Assembly (NCBI GenBank): GCA_003427395.1
Contig: BFEA01000002.1
Location: forward strand, 9,987,883-10,037,335
DNA length: 49,453 nt
Reading direction: 5' to 3'
From: Chara braunii
Lineage: Eukaryota; Streptophyta; Charophyceae; Charales; Characeae
Shown here: piece after piece, positions 16,314 through 25,103 of the stretch
Layout: each line of letters opens with the position of its first letter
How positions within the stretch are numbered: position 1 is the stretch's first letter
The notes under the pieces: model-generated
Told to the model about the DNA's origin: nothing
Seen by the model: the letters and a program-made list of their open reading frames with translations, nothing else
Databases searched by the model: none
Made by a program: the position numbers and the translations under genes

Positions 16314-16412
16314 GTTGATTTGAGCGCGCGTGCGCCCTCAAGTCAACTTATCTTTCCGAAAGGTCCGAAGGGCCGGTACTTAGCCGTAGCTGCGGCATTA
16401 AGGGTCGCAGCT
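16314..16412. promoter_or_regulatory. Inverted repeats near the U3 end of the 3' LTR
   Basis: Two hairpin-forming elements occur in a row. GTTGATTTGAG (16314-16324) pairs with CTCAAGTCAAC (16337-16347) across a GC-rich loop, with one G-T pair. AGCTGCG (16388-16394) pairs with CGCAGCT (16406-16412). Both are kept in the 5' LTR at about 41334-41432. On the element's strand they lie about 460-560 nt downstream of the LTR start, so they could be in the promoter or the transcript leader. Function is inferred only. Confidence 0.45.
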
Positions 16413-16843
16413 GGGTAATTACTCAAGTGTCGGGTAGACTTGTACCGCACTAAACAGACGTAGACGTGGCGGATACTCGACCCGGAGGTTGAGTAAGGGA
16501 AGACAAAGACCGAAATTTTTAGAGCACCCAGTACCGGAGGGAAAACAGGCACTGGACTAAGCCTCAGTGCGTGTCATAGACCTACCTGACACAATCATCA
16601 GCCCAACTGACCCTTCGACCTCTTTAGTCGATCGGTATTACTACTGATCCTGATCGTCACTGCGCACGTCATAATAACGCGCATACATTACTTAACGAAA
16701 TTTTCTTACCGATTTTTTTCCCGGTCTCAGTGGCCGAAGAATTTGTTTTCGAGTGTCACTCTCAAGCGTACACACCCTCTCCATTCCAGACTGGCTACGT
16801 CATGGTAGCTGATGTCGCCACCGTGCCTAATGCAAATACATGG

Positions 16844-16869
16844 CAAAATACCCTTGTAAGGGTATTTTG
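16844..16869. promoter_or_regulatory. 26-bp palindrome at the LTR terminus (3' LTR)
   Basis: CAAAATACCCTT-GT-AAGGGTATTTTG has 12-base arms and a two-base centre. It is only 7 nt from the LTR end at 16876. The 5' LTR carries the same palindrome at 41878-41903 with only the outermost pair changed. On the element's strand it is at the extreme start of U3. It may help integrase recognition or be a protein-binding site. Confidence 0.75.
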
Positions 16870-16893
16870 TCCGACAGTATCCCATACCTCATT

Positions 16894-16913
16894 AAGCGAC
16901 GTCCCCGTCGCTT
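16894..16913. promoter_or_regulatory. Perfect 8-bp hairpin next to the 3' LTR
   Basis: AAGCGACG, loop TCCC, CGTCGCTT. It lies 17 nt inside the internal region from the LTR boundary, where the polypurine tract would normally be. Role unknown. Confidence 0.6.
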
Positions 16914-17020
16914 GGAGAACTATATGCACATAAAGGTGTTTTCCGACAAGCAATTCGTCAAATCTGAATCCTGGAATGAAGTGTGGTTTCAGGATTGACA
17001 TTGTCACCTTACTGTTCACT

Positions 17021-17104
17021 ATTACTGCCGGGATTTAACCCGGGTCTCCCACATAAAATATAATGACTGAAAGTGGGGATACTTAATCTGTACTACAACA
17101 CATG
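17021..17104 (-). tRNA. tRNA-Asp-like pseudogene
   Basis: Read on the minus strand, this resembles plant tRNA-Asp (recalled, not searched). It has GTTGTAGTA then AG..AAGTAT (acceptor/D-arm part), an anticodon stem CCCAC/GTGGG, then GGGAGACCCGGGTT..ATCCCGGCA (variable loop and T-arm). The anticodon loop carries about 13 extra bases, as an intron or insertion would. The T-loop is one base short and the outer acceptor pairs do not form, so it is a pseudogene or derived sequence rather than a working tRNA. It is in the same orientation as the element, which itself uses a tRNA-Asp primer. Confidence 0.5.
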
Positions 17105-18458
17105 AAATAGTTAAGTATGACAACGCACCTTTCCTTTCCCCCTACACCCTTAGTCTTTGGTCTAGGTATTTGTTGGTTGTTTTCAGGGCTGGTGTTCGCG
17201 TACGAACTCAACCCGTCAAACGCGGGTCCTAACCGAGACCTTGGGTGTTCAACTCTCGATATCACAATCCAAAGTTGCCTGTCGTCCTGCCCGAAGCCTA
17301 ATACAGGAGGACAACGGTCTCCATCTCGACCCACCACAGTCCTGTTGATCAGACCAGAGCTGCGGCCCACCGCGTTGTTGCTTACCGGTGGTTACCCTTG
17401 TCGGTTGCGCAACGAGGGGATATTCATCCTATCTTTAAAATTTTCTAATCTCGACCCCTTCGACATCCACCTGAATAGATCCTTTCATTGAGGTGGCCAC
17501 CCCTCTAGTTTCTCTTCTAGGCCATAGTCGAAGGGTCCGCCGTCTGGTTATGCTAAGTCAACAACCCACGCTGGGAGTTACGTCCCAACGATGCCAATTT
17601 TCCACCATAGGCTTGGTAATTTATGCCCTCAGGTTAACCCTTGAGGTGGATGAACGATGCTTTTTAAATAAACCAAATAAATGAGATTTCCAATAATTGA
17701 GCATTCGTCAGGCTGCCACTCAGGGTTGTGCCCTCCAAGTCTTTGATCATAGCTTGGTGAGACACGCACCTCGGGGTCACTTTGTATATATATAACCATT
17801 ATGTATACATATATAACCATTATTTTTAAAATAGACTTTTATTGACTCTTTGCTGTCAGAATCCACAAAAATAAAACATCAATTTCATAGAGATTTTCGA
17901 AAAGAATTTATGCAACAGAAATAATAAGACTCCAAAGAGTCTACCCTTGTCGTAGCATGGCTTCAAACAAGAAATGTACAATCAATCCAGCTTTTGAAGC
18001 TTCATAAACTCATCAAACCTTTCACATGAGATACAAATCCACTCATTCCTCTGTCACCTCTTTAGATCTCAATAGAGTCTTAGTAATGATAGACGAATGG
18101 AGATCTTAGGTTATCATAGACTCAACCAAAGACAAAGGCCAACACACAATGTGACAAGTGTGTCATGTTCACCAGCTCATTCCCCTGAATAATATATATA
18201 AATACAAGTAGGTCACAGAGTAAGATCACCATTCCCCTCTACTATCCCTCAAACATTGCTCATGTCATTTCCTATATTACTTCCTATGCTAAATCTCCTC
18301 ATCTGACTGAAGAAAAACACACAACTTGTTTCTCTCATGTCCTACTGAAGAAGAAAATACACATCCCCTTGCTTTAATTTACACCTTTCTCTTTTTCATA
18401 ACTGTCTTTTTAAGCCGATTCAAGTCATAGTTTACTCAAAACATCTACTTATTCCTAC

Positions 18459-20234
18459 CTAGAAATCAACTGGCAATCCCAGTATCTTGTGAAGTGTTAC
18501 CCTGCCTCCCTCAGGTATCCTTGGAATGGTCTGCCCTGTACCGGCCACCAATCTCTTATGACTATCATATTTGGCTTTTCCTTCTTTGATATAAATTGTT
18601 AGAATGAAACACTCATCTCTCTGAGGTGCCCCTCTTGAGTGCAGAAGAAACATCGCTGTCCAACCATGCTAGGCTTGATTTTCTTTATCTCTGGCCGGAT
18701 TAAAGTATTAGCCTGATCTTTAGCCACCTTTGGTGAGTCCAACTGGGATTCCTTTTGCCTTTTACCTTGTCGTGGCAGCAGAGGCATAGCCACACTCTCA
18801 CCATTTTCCTTTTCGGGTGCAGGAGGCTCCTCTTTCTTCTCCTCAGTCTTTGCCCCTTCCTCTTCACCCCCTTTTCTTCCCACCATCTTAGTGGCTTCCT
18901 TTTCTTTCCCCAGTTTGGCTCAATCTGGATTTTTCCATTCTTTTCAATATCTCTTCCCATCTTTCCTCCCACTCTTGTCCCAACTTCTTTCTTTCTGAGA
19001 TTTCATCGTCCAAGTGTTGTCCTAGCACACTGACCTCATAAACCAGACCATCCACCCTTATTTCCATCTTAGCTTTTGTGGCCACTTTATTTTTCAGTTC
19101 TCTGCTTTGCACATTCAGGGAGGTCCTTAATTGACTCATTTCTTTTTGCAATTCCTCCTTCTCTTTCTTCAATTCCCTTACTTCCTTCCTCATTTCTTCC
19201 ATATCTCTCATCAACTTCTCCACCTGACCATCCTTTTCATTTTCCTTCTTTCCTATCTCACTTGTCTCTTCCTTGTTTCCAATCGGCCTCTTTACCTCAG
19301 TTCTCTTAACGTTGGGAGCCTTGCCTCCTCCCTGGACCTTCTTTCCTTCCTCAACTTCTTCTACTCCTTCCCCCTTTTCACTCACCCTTTCTTGTACCTC
19401 TCTTCTTCCACTCTCAATTGCCCTTCTCTTTCCAAGTTTCTTCTTCCTTGGTACCATACCGGCCCCCATGCTTCTTTTCCTCTCCTCTGCTGCCTCCTCC
19501 TCTTCCTGTTCATTTCCCTCAGCCTGCTCAGATTCCTTGCTGCTGCTCTTGGGGGAGATCCTCACCTTGTTCTTTAATACTTTCAGAGTTACATTATCCT
19601 CTTCTTCGTTCTCTTCCTCCTTCCCCTGTGGCTCAGTCACCCCTCTTCCAATCCATAGCCCCTTCTTTTGCAGCCTTTCCTTTCTTGTCTGGTCTTGCCT
19701 GGCCTGGGTGTAGGCTATCCACAATTCTGCCGTTATCCTTTTCCAGGTTCGACTCCCTTCCACAATTCATCTTACTTCCTCCTTTCCGCCTTTGTCTGAT
19801 CTCGTGATCAACTGCTTCCTCTTTTCTTCCTCGCTCCATTCGCCTCTCTCAGCGGCCAGCTGCAAGCTCTCAACAAAGTCTTTCAGATTTGTCTCATCAA
19901 ACCTTAAATCATCCTCCACATCATCCCTTGGGAATTCCCCCATGTCTCTCCATAGTCTCACCTTGCATACTTTCCACCTTGTGCAACCTGCCACCACTCC
20001 TTCAATCCTCCTTTTGAACATTCCTGCTCCTTTCACGTTCGCAATCCTTTCCATGTCACCCCATTCTCTCCTGAACGCGTACTCCTCAACGTCTCGGAAG
20101 AAAACTCTCAAGCTGTCTCCAGCCCTCTAAATGGGCAGCTCTTCGAGGTTCCTTGAGACTCTCAGCTCCCTCCTCTGCCCTCTCTTTCTCAAGGCAAGTC
20201 CAGAAGTCCCTGCCATTGCTCCTTTCTGCGCCAT
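18459..20234 (-). pseudogene. Second gag-like gene downstream of integrase
   Basis: Reads from an ATG at 20234 on the element's strand, about 590 codons if frames are followed. The first third (FDETNLKDFVESL.., then WKRITAELW) resembles a retrotransposon capsid region. A Glu/Lys-rich stretch and a long coiled coil (MEEMRKEVRELKKEKEELQK, near 19190-19130) follow. A zinc knuckle begins CFFCTQEGH (about 18655-18630). Its last Cys is displaced by what looks like an extra GA in AGAGAGATGAG. The downstream frame then runs on to 18459. Breaks: TAG 20129-20127, TGA 19769-19767, a frameshift near 18890-18970 and the one in the knuckle. A gag-type gene after integrase is unusual. It could be an accessory gene of this element or the remnant of another element inserted in the same direction; no second pol follows it. 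Confidence 0.6.
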
Positions 20235-20370
20235 GGCCTCTTCTTTCCAAGGGTCATGCCTGCATACAGAGAAGGAGCAATTGGCAAGGGACGAGGGTCA
20301 GATTATCATCAAGGCAACATTCCTGGTTAAACACAAGTTGATAATGCCCTCCTTTATCAAGTACTTACAT

Positions 20371-20500
20371 ACACGCACATATACACATATATATATATCA
20401 TATATATATATATATGCATATATACATACATGAGCGTATATACCCACACATATTCCCCACTTATACCCCTCTGCATCCATTTATGTGCACATACACACAC

Positions 20501-20536
<36 letters not shown>

Positions 20537-20621
20537 GCATATATACATACATGAGCGTATATACCCACACATATTCCCCACTTATACCCCTCTGCATCCA
20601 TTTATGTGCACATACACACAC

Positions 20622-20657
<36 letters not shown>

Positions 20658-20690
20658 GCATATATGTATCCATATATGTATGATCATATT
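20371..20690. repeat. 121-bp tandem repeat with TA/CA microsatellites
   Basis: Two and a half units, with GAGCGTATATACCCACACAT at 20432 and 20553. Each contains (CA)n and (TA)n runs. It separates the integrase end from the second gag-like gene. The apparent overlapping frames on both strands are repeat artefacts. Confidence 0.85.
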
Positions 20691-20758
20691 CTTGGGCAGT
20701 TGGGTACATACGTGCATAGAAACTGATACACATATGCATGCCTAAATACTTTTCCAAT

Positions 20759-22008
20759 CTATCCAAGCTTTCGTATCGTAGCTGAGCTTACCTCTTCTCT
20801 GATTCGGAACTTCTTCAGTCTAGATCCTGAGACCCAATCCTTCCTCGGAGTCCCATCCATCTTTTCTAACTCATATGCCCCATGAAGTCCTGTCTCCTGA
20901 CTTTGAAGGGTCCTAGCCACCGTTTGTCCAATTTCCACGACCACTGCATTTCCAGAGAGGAATCGTAGAGTAGTACTGTCTCGCCAACTTGTAGAGGTTC
21001 GAGTCTTACTCTAGGTCGCTTGTCCCACCTTTCCTTATCCTTTCCTCTGCTATCTGCAACGTTTATGGCTGCTTCCTCCACCCTTTCTTCAGTGACGCTG
21101 ATCTGCCTTGCCCTTAGTTCTAGCAGTTCCTCCAAAGTTAAGTTGTTCTCCAGGTCCTGCCTGCGCCAAGTCTTCAAGAAGCTTTCAATAGGAAATGTGG
21201 CGTGACGCCCATACCAGAGTGTTGCTGGTGCATACCCGGTCGTCCTTTTTATAGTGATGTTCTCTACAAAGAACACTGTTCTTAGGAACTTTGGACAGAG
21301 ATTCGGTCTCCCACTGGTCCATTTGGCCAGTACGTTAGTAATTGTGCTATGGCGTCTCTCAACTGGTGCATTCGCCTGTGGATGAGCCCGAGTCGTATAA
21401 TTGCCATTGACCCCCAATTCCTTCAACAATTCTTTCACTTCCTCACATGTGAACTCAGACCCCCTGTCCATCGTGAATTCTAATACGAAAGGATATCTGA
21501 GATAATATTCCTTAATACAATCTGCCAGCGTTGTTCCGGTCTTGTTTCTGATTGTCCTGCCATCAACGAATCCTATAAGGTTGTCCCTGGCGTCAAATAT
21601 ATAGTTATATCCTCCAAGACCTAGTGGCATAGCCAGTAAATCCAGGTGAACAACCGCCCCTACTTCCTTGATATATCTAGGATGCAGGGGTTCCTTGTAC
21701 CTGATAGGCGATCGAATTTGACAGGGTACACACGACTCACAATATTTTCGCGTCATCTCAAACATCTCTTCCCAGTAATAGAGCTCCATCGCCTTTTTGT
21801 AAGTAGCCGCGAAACTCCGATGTCCCCCGACTATCCCATCGTGCAATGCAGCTACTACGTCAATCTGACGATTTCTCCCACATACGACACGTCGCGGCGA
21901 CCCTCTCTTATCCCTGATAAACAAGCGGCCACCTCTTACCACATAGTGGTCTCTCATCCTGAGAGTCTTTTCATTCACTTCTCTCTCTCTTTTATCTCCT
22001 GAGAGGAG
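20759..22008 (-). pseudogene. Integrase (pol C-terminal part)
   Basis: Integrase of the giant element, inserting cDNA into the genome. Counting from the Met at 21978, the zinc-binding region is H46-x6-H53 with C80/C83 (or C83/C86). The catalytic triad is D113 (HLDLL), D171 (MDRGSEF) and E207 (PVERRH), with exactly 35 residues between the last two, as in the D,D35E signature. Downstream RWLGPFKV and GAYELEKMDGTPRK..RLKKF form a GPY/F-like C-terminal module; no chromodomain follows. The frame is open from 22008 back to a TAG at 22011-22009 that separates it from the RNase H part. A frameshift near 20880-20910 moves the last about 45 residues into another frame (ending 20759). Confidence 0.93.
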
Positions 22009-24222
22009 CTACCCCATTTCTAAATAGAATCCATCATACTCCTCTTCCCTGAATTCCTCTGAAATCTCTCCTTGTTCGAACTCTCCTTCCTTCTCTTCAT
22101 CAAATTCATAATCATCACCAATAATTATTTCATCAGCCTCCACTATTCCTCCCTCATCATTCGCTTGAACTTGTAATAGTGAATTGGTCAGGTAGTACAT
22201 CCTTTACATCATGGCTACCTGCTCGTCTGCCTGTTGGACTCCTACTTCGATCGTTCGCGGTTCATCCATTATCCTGTAGTTTTCTGCCATAGCCAACTCC
22301 ATCATCCATTCTGTGTTTCTCTCGCCCCAAGAGTCCTCCTCTTCTAATGGTGTGAGTATTAAGGAAGGTTCTCTCATAAATTCAGGAGGCGTATGCCACA
22401 TCGGATTTCCTCTCCTCATTTTCTTACTCTCGACAAACATGAACCAACAGTTCACGTGAGTTCGCATGTCTTCCCCTTCGTCCAAAAATCCGTCTACCGG
22501 AGGCGTTTCTTCATTAGATTCCCCTTGATTTCCCCACTCAATTCTGCTCATGCCGTCTGCCCTGTTCTTGTTCCCAGGGATCCGCTCCAGCTGGAAGTCG
22601 AACATCCAGATATAGGTGAGCCATCTGGCTATGGTCGGATCTGAGGGCGAGAAGTTTTTGAGTGAGTATACAAGCGCCGTAGGATCAATCCTGAGCACAA
22701 ACCTCCTCCCAAAGAGGTAGTGCCTAAAGATCCTTAGGCAGTGCAGGACCGCCAAAGCTTCTTTTTTAAACTGCGAGTAGTTTCTTTCTGCCGAGTTTAG
22801 TGTCCTGCTTTCGAACCTCAACGGCCTCTCCTTTCCTTCACTGTTTGCCTGAATTAAGACGCCTCCCAAGGCGGTTCGTCCAGCGTCAGTTTCATCTATG
22901 AAGGCCCTTTCCATAGTCGCATCAAAGTCTGGTACCCCTAGTACCAGACCTCCTTTCCTGAACTCCTTCTTCAATTCTTTCACCACTTTCTCCTGATGGT
23001 TTCCCCATTCCCATTCCTGATCCTTCCGGACTAGCTTCCTTAGATGCTCTAATTTGCTAGCAAATCTTTCTATGAATCTCCTCCAGAACCCACAAGTACC
23101 AAGGAAACTTCGGACTTCACTCACATTTATGAAAGGAGTAGGTCATTCCAGGATTTTATTGGTCTTCTTCTTATCAGGGCGCCGACCATGCTCGTTGCAA
23201 ATGTATCCTAAAATGGTTACTTCTTTCACGCAGTGTCTTTACTTCACACCACTGGCGGTGAGGTTGTACTCTTCTAGTAGAGATAAAACTTCTCTTAACC
23301 CTTGAACATGTTCCCATACAAACTTTCTCACCCCTGGAGCCACTTCGGACTCATCCTTCTCTATTGGGCCTTTGACGACAAGATCATCTATGTATGGCTC
23401 GGTGATCTGAGGGCTGATTGGCTGCATTACCCTGATCATGCTTCGTTGCACCATGGCTACAACATTGGTCCATCCTTGCGGCGCAACATTCATATGGACT
23501 AATCCCCTTGGCGTGTGCATCGCCGTGATGGGACGGTCTGCTGGATAGACCGGAAACTGATCATATCCAGAGTAGAGGTCGATGAGGGACACAATCGACC
23601 TACCTGCACAAGCTTCTGATAACTGGTCAGCATTGGGTAAACCTCATGCATCCCTTACAGTTACCGCGTTCAGTCGTTGGAGGTCTTGCACCCATCTGAG
23701 AACTCCATTTGGCTTTACAAAATAGAACCAGGGAGAGGCATATGGTCCACTGGAGTACCCTGCCACATCCGTGCGAATCTTCCCATCTAGGTACTTTACC
23801 ACCCTTCTGCGATCCTCAGGGTTGGGATACTTAGCTCCTCGGACGTTCCATGGCTCATGAGATACAATATGAATACGGATCATTTCTATCTTGTCCACAT
23901 CCAGCCTCCCACGTTGATCATCATTGAAGGCATAAGCCCCATGTTTTTCACGTATCAGTTCTTTTACCAAGTCCTCCTCTTGTCTTGTCAGAAAGCCAGG
24001 TTCCTCTATTATCAGTTTTTTCTCAGTCTCATCGTTAATACGACAAGGCCCGTTCTGGATGCCTTCCCTCATTTGCTGTATCAGTTCTCTTTCCTGATCA
24101 TAATTCACCCCTTCTTCTTGACTCACTAGAACTGGCACAGGGTGACTCTTCTTATCTACCATCTTGTACCTCCTTTTGGAGCCCTGCTTGAGCCCACCCC
24201 TAAAAAATGCTGACCGGCAGCT
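22009..24222 (-). pseudogene. Reverse transcriptase and RNase H (pol)
   Basis: One frame, open upstream from 24222 (inside the protease ORF) with an ATG at 24162. RT landmarks are SSGPYASPWFYFVKPNG near 23740, motif A LIDLYSGYDQ near 23580, motif B APQGWTNV near 23480 and the catalytic YIDD at 23394-23383. RNase H follows with FIDETDAG, YSQFKKEALAV, RIDPTALVY and NRADGMSR, holding four acidic residues. The frame carries TGA 23646-23644, TAA 23241-23239, TGA 23145-23143, TAA 22206-22204 and TAG 22011-22009. The frame remains the same across all of them, so only substitutions are needed to explain them. The last about 65 codons before 22009 are acidic (DDYEFDEEKEGEFEQ) and link to integrase. 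Confidence 0.95.
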
Positions 24223-25103
24223 TCAGCATTTGGCGCATGCGGCACTATTATCTGAGTAGAAGGAGGTGGCCGGTAAACGAGATCGACCCTTCCTCCTTCC
24301 GGATCGTCCTGGATTCTTTCAATAAGTGCTCTAATGGCATCCGCGTCAGCCATCCTATAGGCCGATACTAGTTTCACTGCATCACTGATATTCGCTAGAC
24401 TCAATACAAGCCCTTTGGCTTCTTCATCATCTGACTCCTCTTCTTCTCCTTCCCACTCTAGTTCTTTCCTCCTATTCTCCGACTCCTCGAATGTGTAAGA
24501 TCCTGCATTGAGTCTGTTCTTCGAGCTGTGTGGGTCTGTGTTCCTACAAGTGATAACCTCGAATTTCCCACAGGCAGGATCGCACAAGATGATGAACATA
24601 GTGTCGTCATGCTTGTTCATAATGAGTGATTCAGATCTGCACAGGAATGACCTTCCCAACAATATTGGAAGGTCCAAGCTGGGCATGACGTAAAAACACG
24701 TACGCACCTTGACTCTTCCTATTTCTATGACCATATTTGATGCGACACCAGTGTATCCGGTCTTGCCGTTGGCTCCGTTGAGAAACCCGCAATCATTCTC
24801 ATCCACTTCCAACCCGAGTTTTACCGTGGTTTCCCTATTTATAATATTCATTTCTGCCCCGGTGTCAACCATCCCAGGACACATCTTCCTCTTTATCATA
24901 ATATCAATGGATCCTGTTCCCACGAACTTCCAGTCCATTTTACTTCCTGCCACGCTCCAGTTAGCCTCCTTGAGAATTAAATCCCTCATTCGGACCGAGG
25001 CTACTCTCCGACGTGATAACCTAGCCTTCACCATCTCTCTTAACTTAGGAGTTGAAGCGAGGATTTCTTTCAGGCTTAATAGTTCATTGTGCCCTCCAGT
25101 AGT
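24156..25103 (-). CDS. Retroviral-type aspartic protease ORF
   Basis: Separate protease frame: open from 25103, first ATG at 25034, stop TAG at 24158-24156, 292 codons from the ATG. The catalytic signature VDTGAEMNIIN lies at about residues 56-66 (Asp57). A conserved DLPILLGRSF follows near residue 125, as in retropepsins. The C-terminal third is acidic then Pro-rich. The protease would cut Gag-Pol products in the assembling particle. It overlaps the gag end by 28 nt and the RT frame by 67 nt, each in the -1 frame relative to the preceding ORF. The RT overlap has a canonical slippery heptamer; the gag overlap does not, so start at 25034 after termination or a mutation is possible there. No premature stop inside. 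Confidence 0.9.
   Translation of the reverse strand, partial: TTGGHNELLSLKEILASTPKLREMVKARLSRRRVASVRMRDLILKEANWSVAGSKMDWKFVGTGSIDIMIKRKMCPGMVDTGAEMNIINRETTVKLGLEVDENDCGFLNGANGKTGYTGVASNMVIEIGRVKVRTCFYVMPSLDLPILLGRSFLCRSESLIMNKHDDTMFIILCDPACGKFEVITCRNTDPHSSKNRLNAGSYTFEESENRRKELEWEGEEEESDDEEAKGLVLSLANISDAVKLVSAYRMADADAIRALIERIQDDPEGGRVDLVYRPPPSTQIIVPHAPNAEAAGQHFLGVGSSRAPKGGTRW
24201..24207 (-). promoter_or_regulatory. Putative -1 frameshift site, U UUU UUA
   Basis: On the minus strand the protease codons CAT TTT TTA give the heptamer T TTT TTA in the exact phase needed for a -1 slip. The slip would enter the RT frame within the 24222-24156 overlap. U UUU UUA is a known retroviral slippery sequence. 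Downstream is G-rich. The only clear hairpin is a short CTCC-AAAA-GGAG at 24181-24170, about 19 nt away, which is further than the usual 5-9 nt spacer. Function is inferred. Confidence 0.6.

Larger units (their letters stand above)
16877..18458 (-). other. Non-coding 3' part of the element's internal region
   Basis: About 1.6 kb between the end of the second gag-like gene and the 3' LTR. I see no gene. Open frames such as 17117-17491 (+) and 17370-17083 (-) carry no recognisable domain. A polypurine tract would be expected next to 16877 on the minus strand. The bases there (GAGGTATGGGATA) are only partly purine, so the priming site is weak or mutated. It contains an 8-bp hairpin and a tRNA-Asp-like sequence, listed separately. 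Confidence 0.6.

Noticed and set aside
16343-16552. Conserved 69-codon ORF in both LTRs (also 41372-41581)
   Set aside because: Conservation follows from the LTR pair itself; the frame lies over hairpin-forming DNA, starts without context and shows no known domain.
18888-19763. Non-LTR retrotransposon ORF1 (coiled coil plus knuckle)
   Set aside because: No endonuclease/RT follows it, and the N-terminal part upstream looks like a capsid-type gag; not fully excluded.
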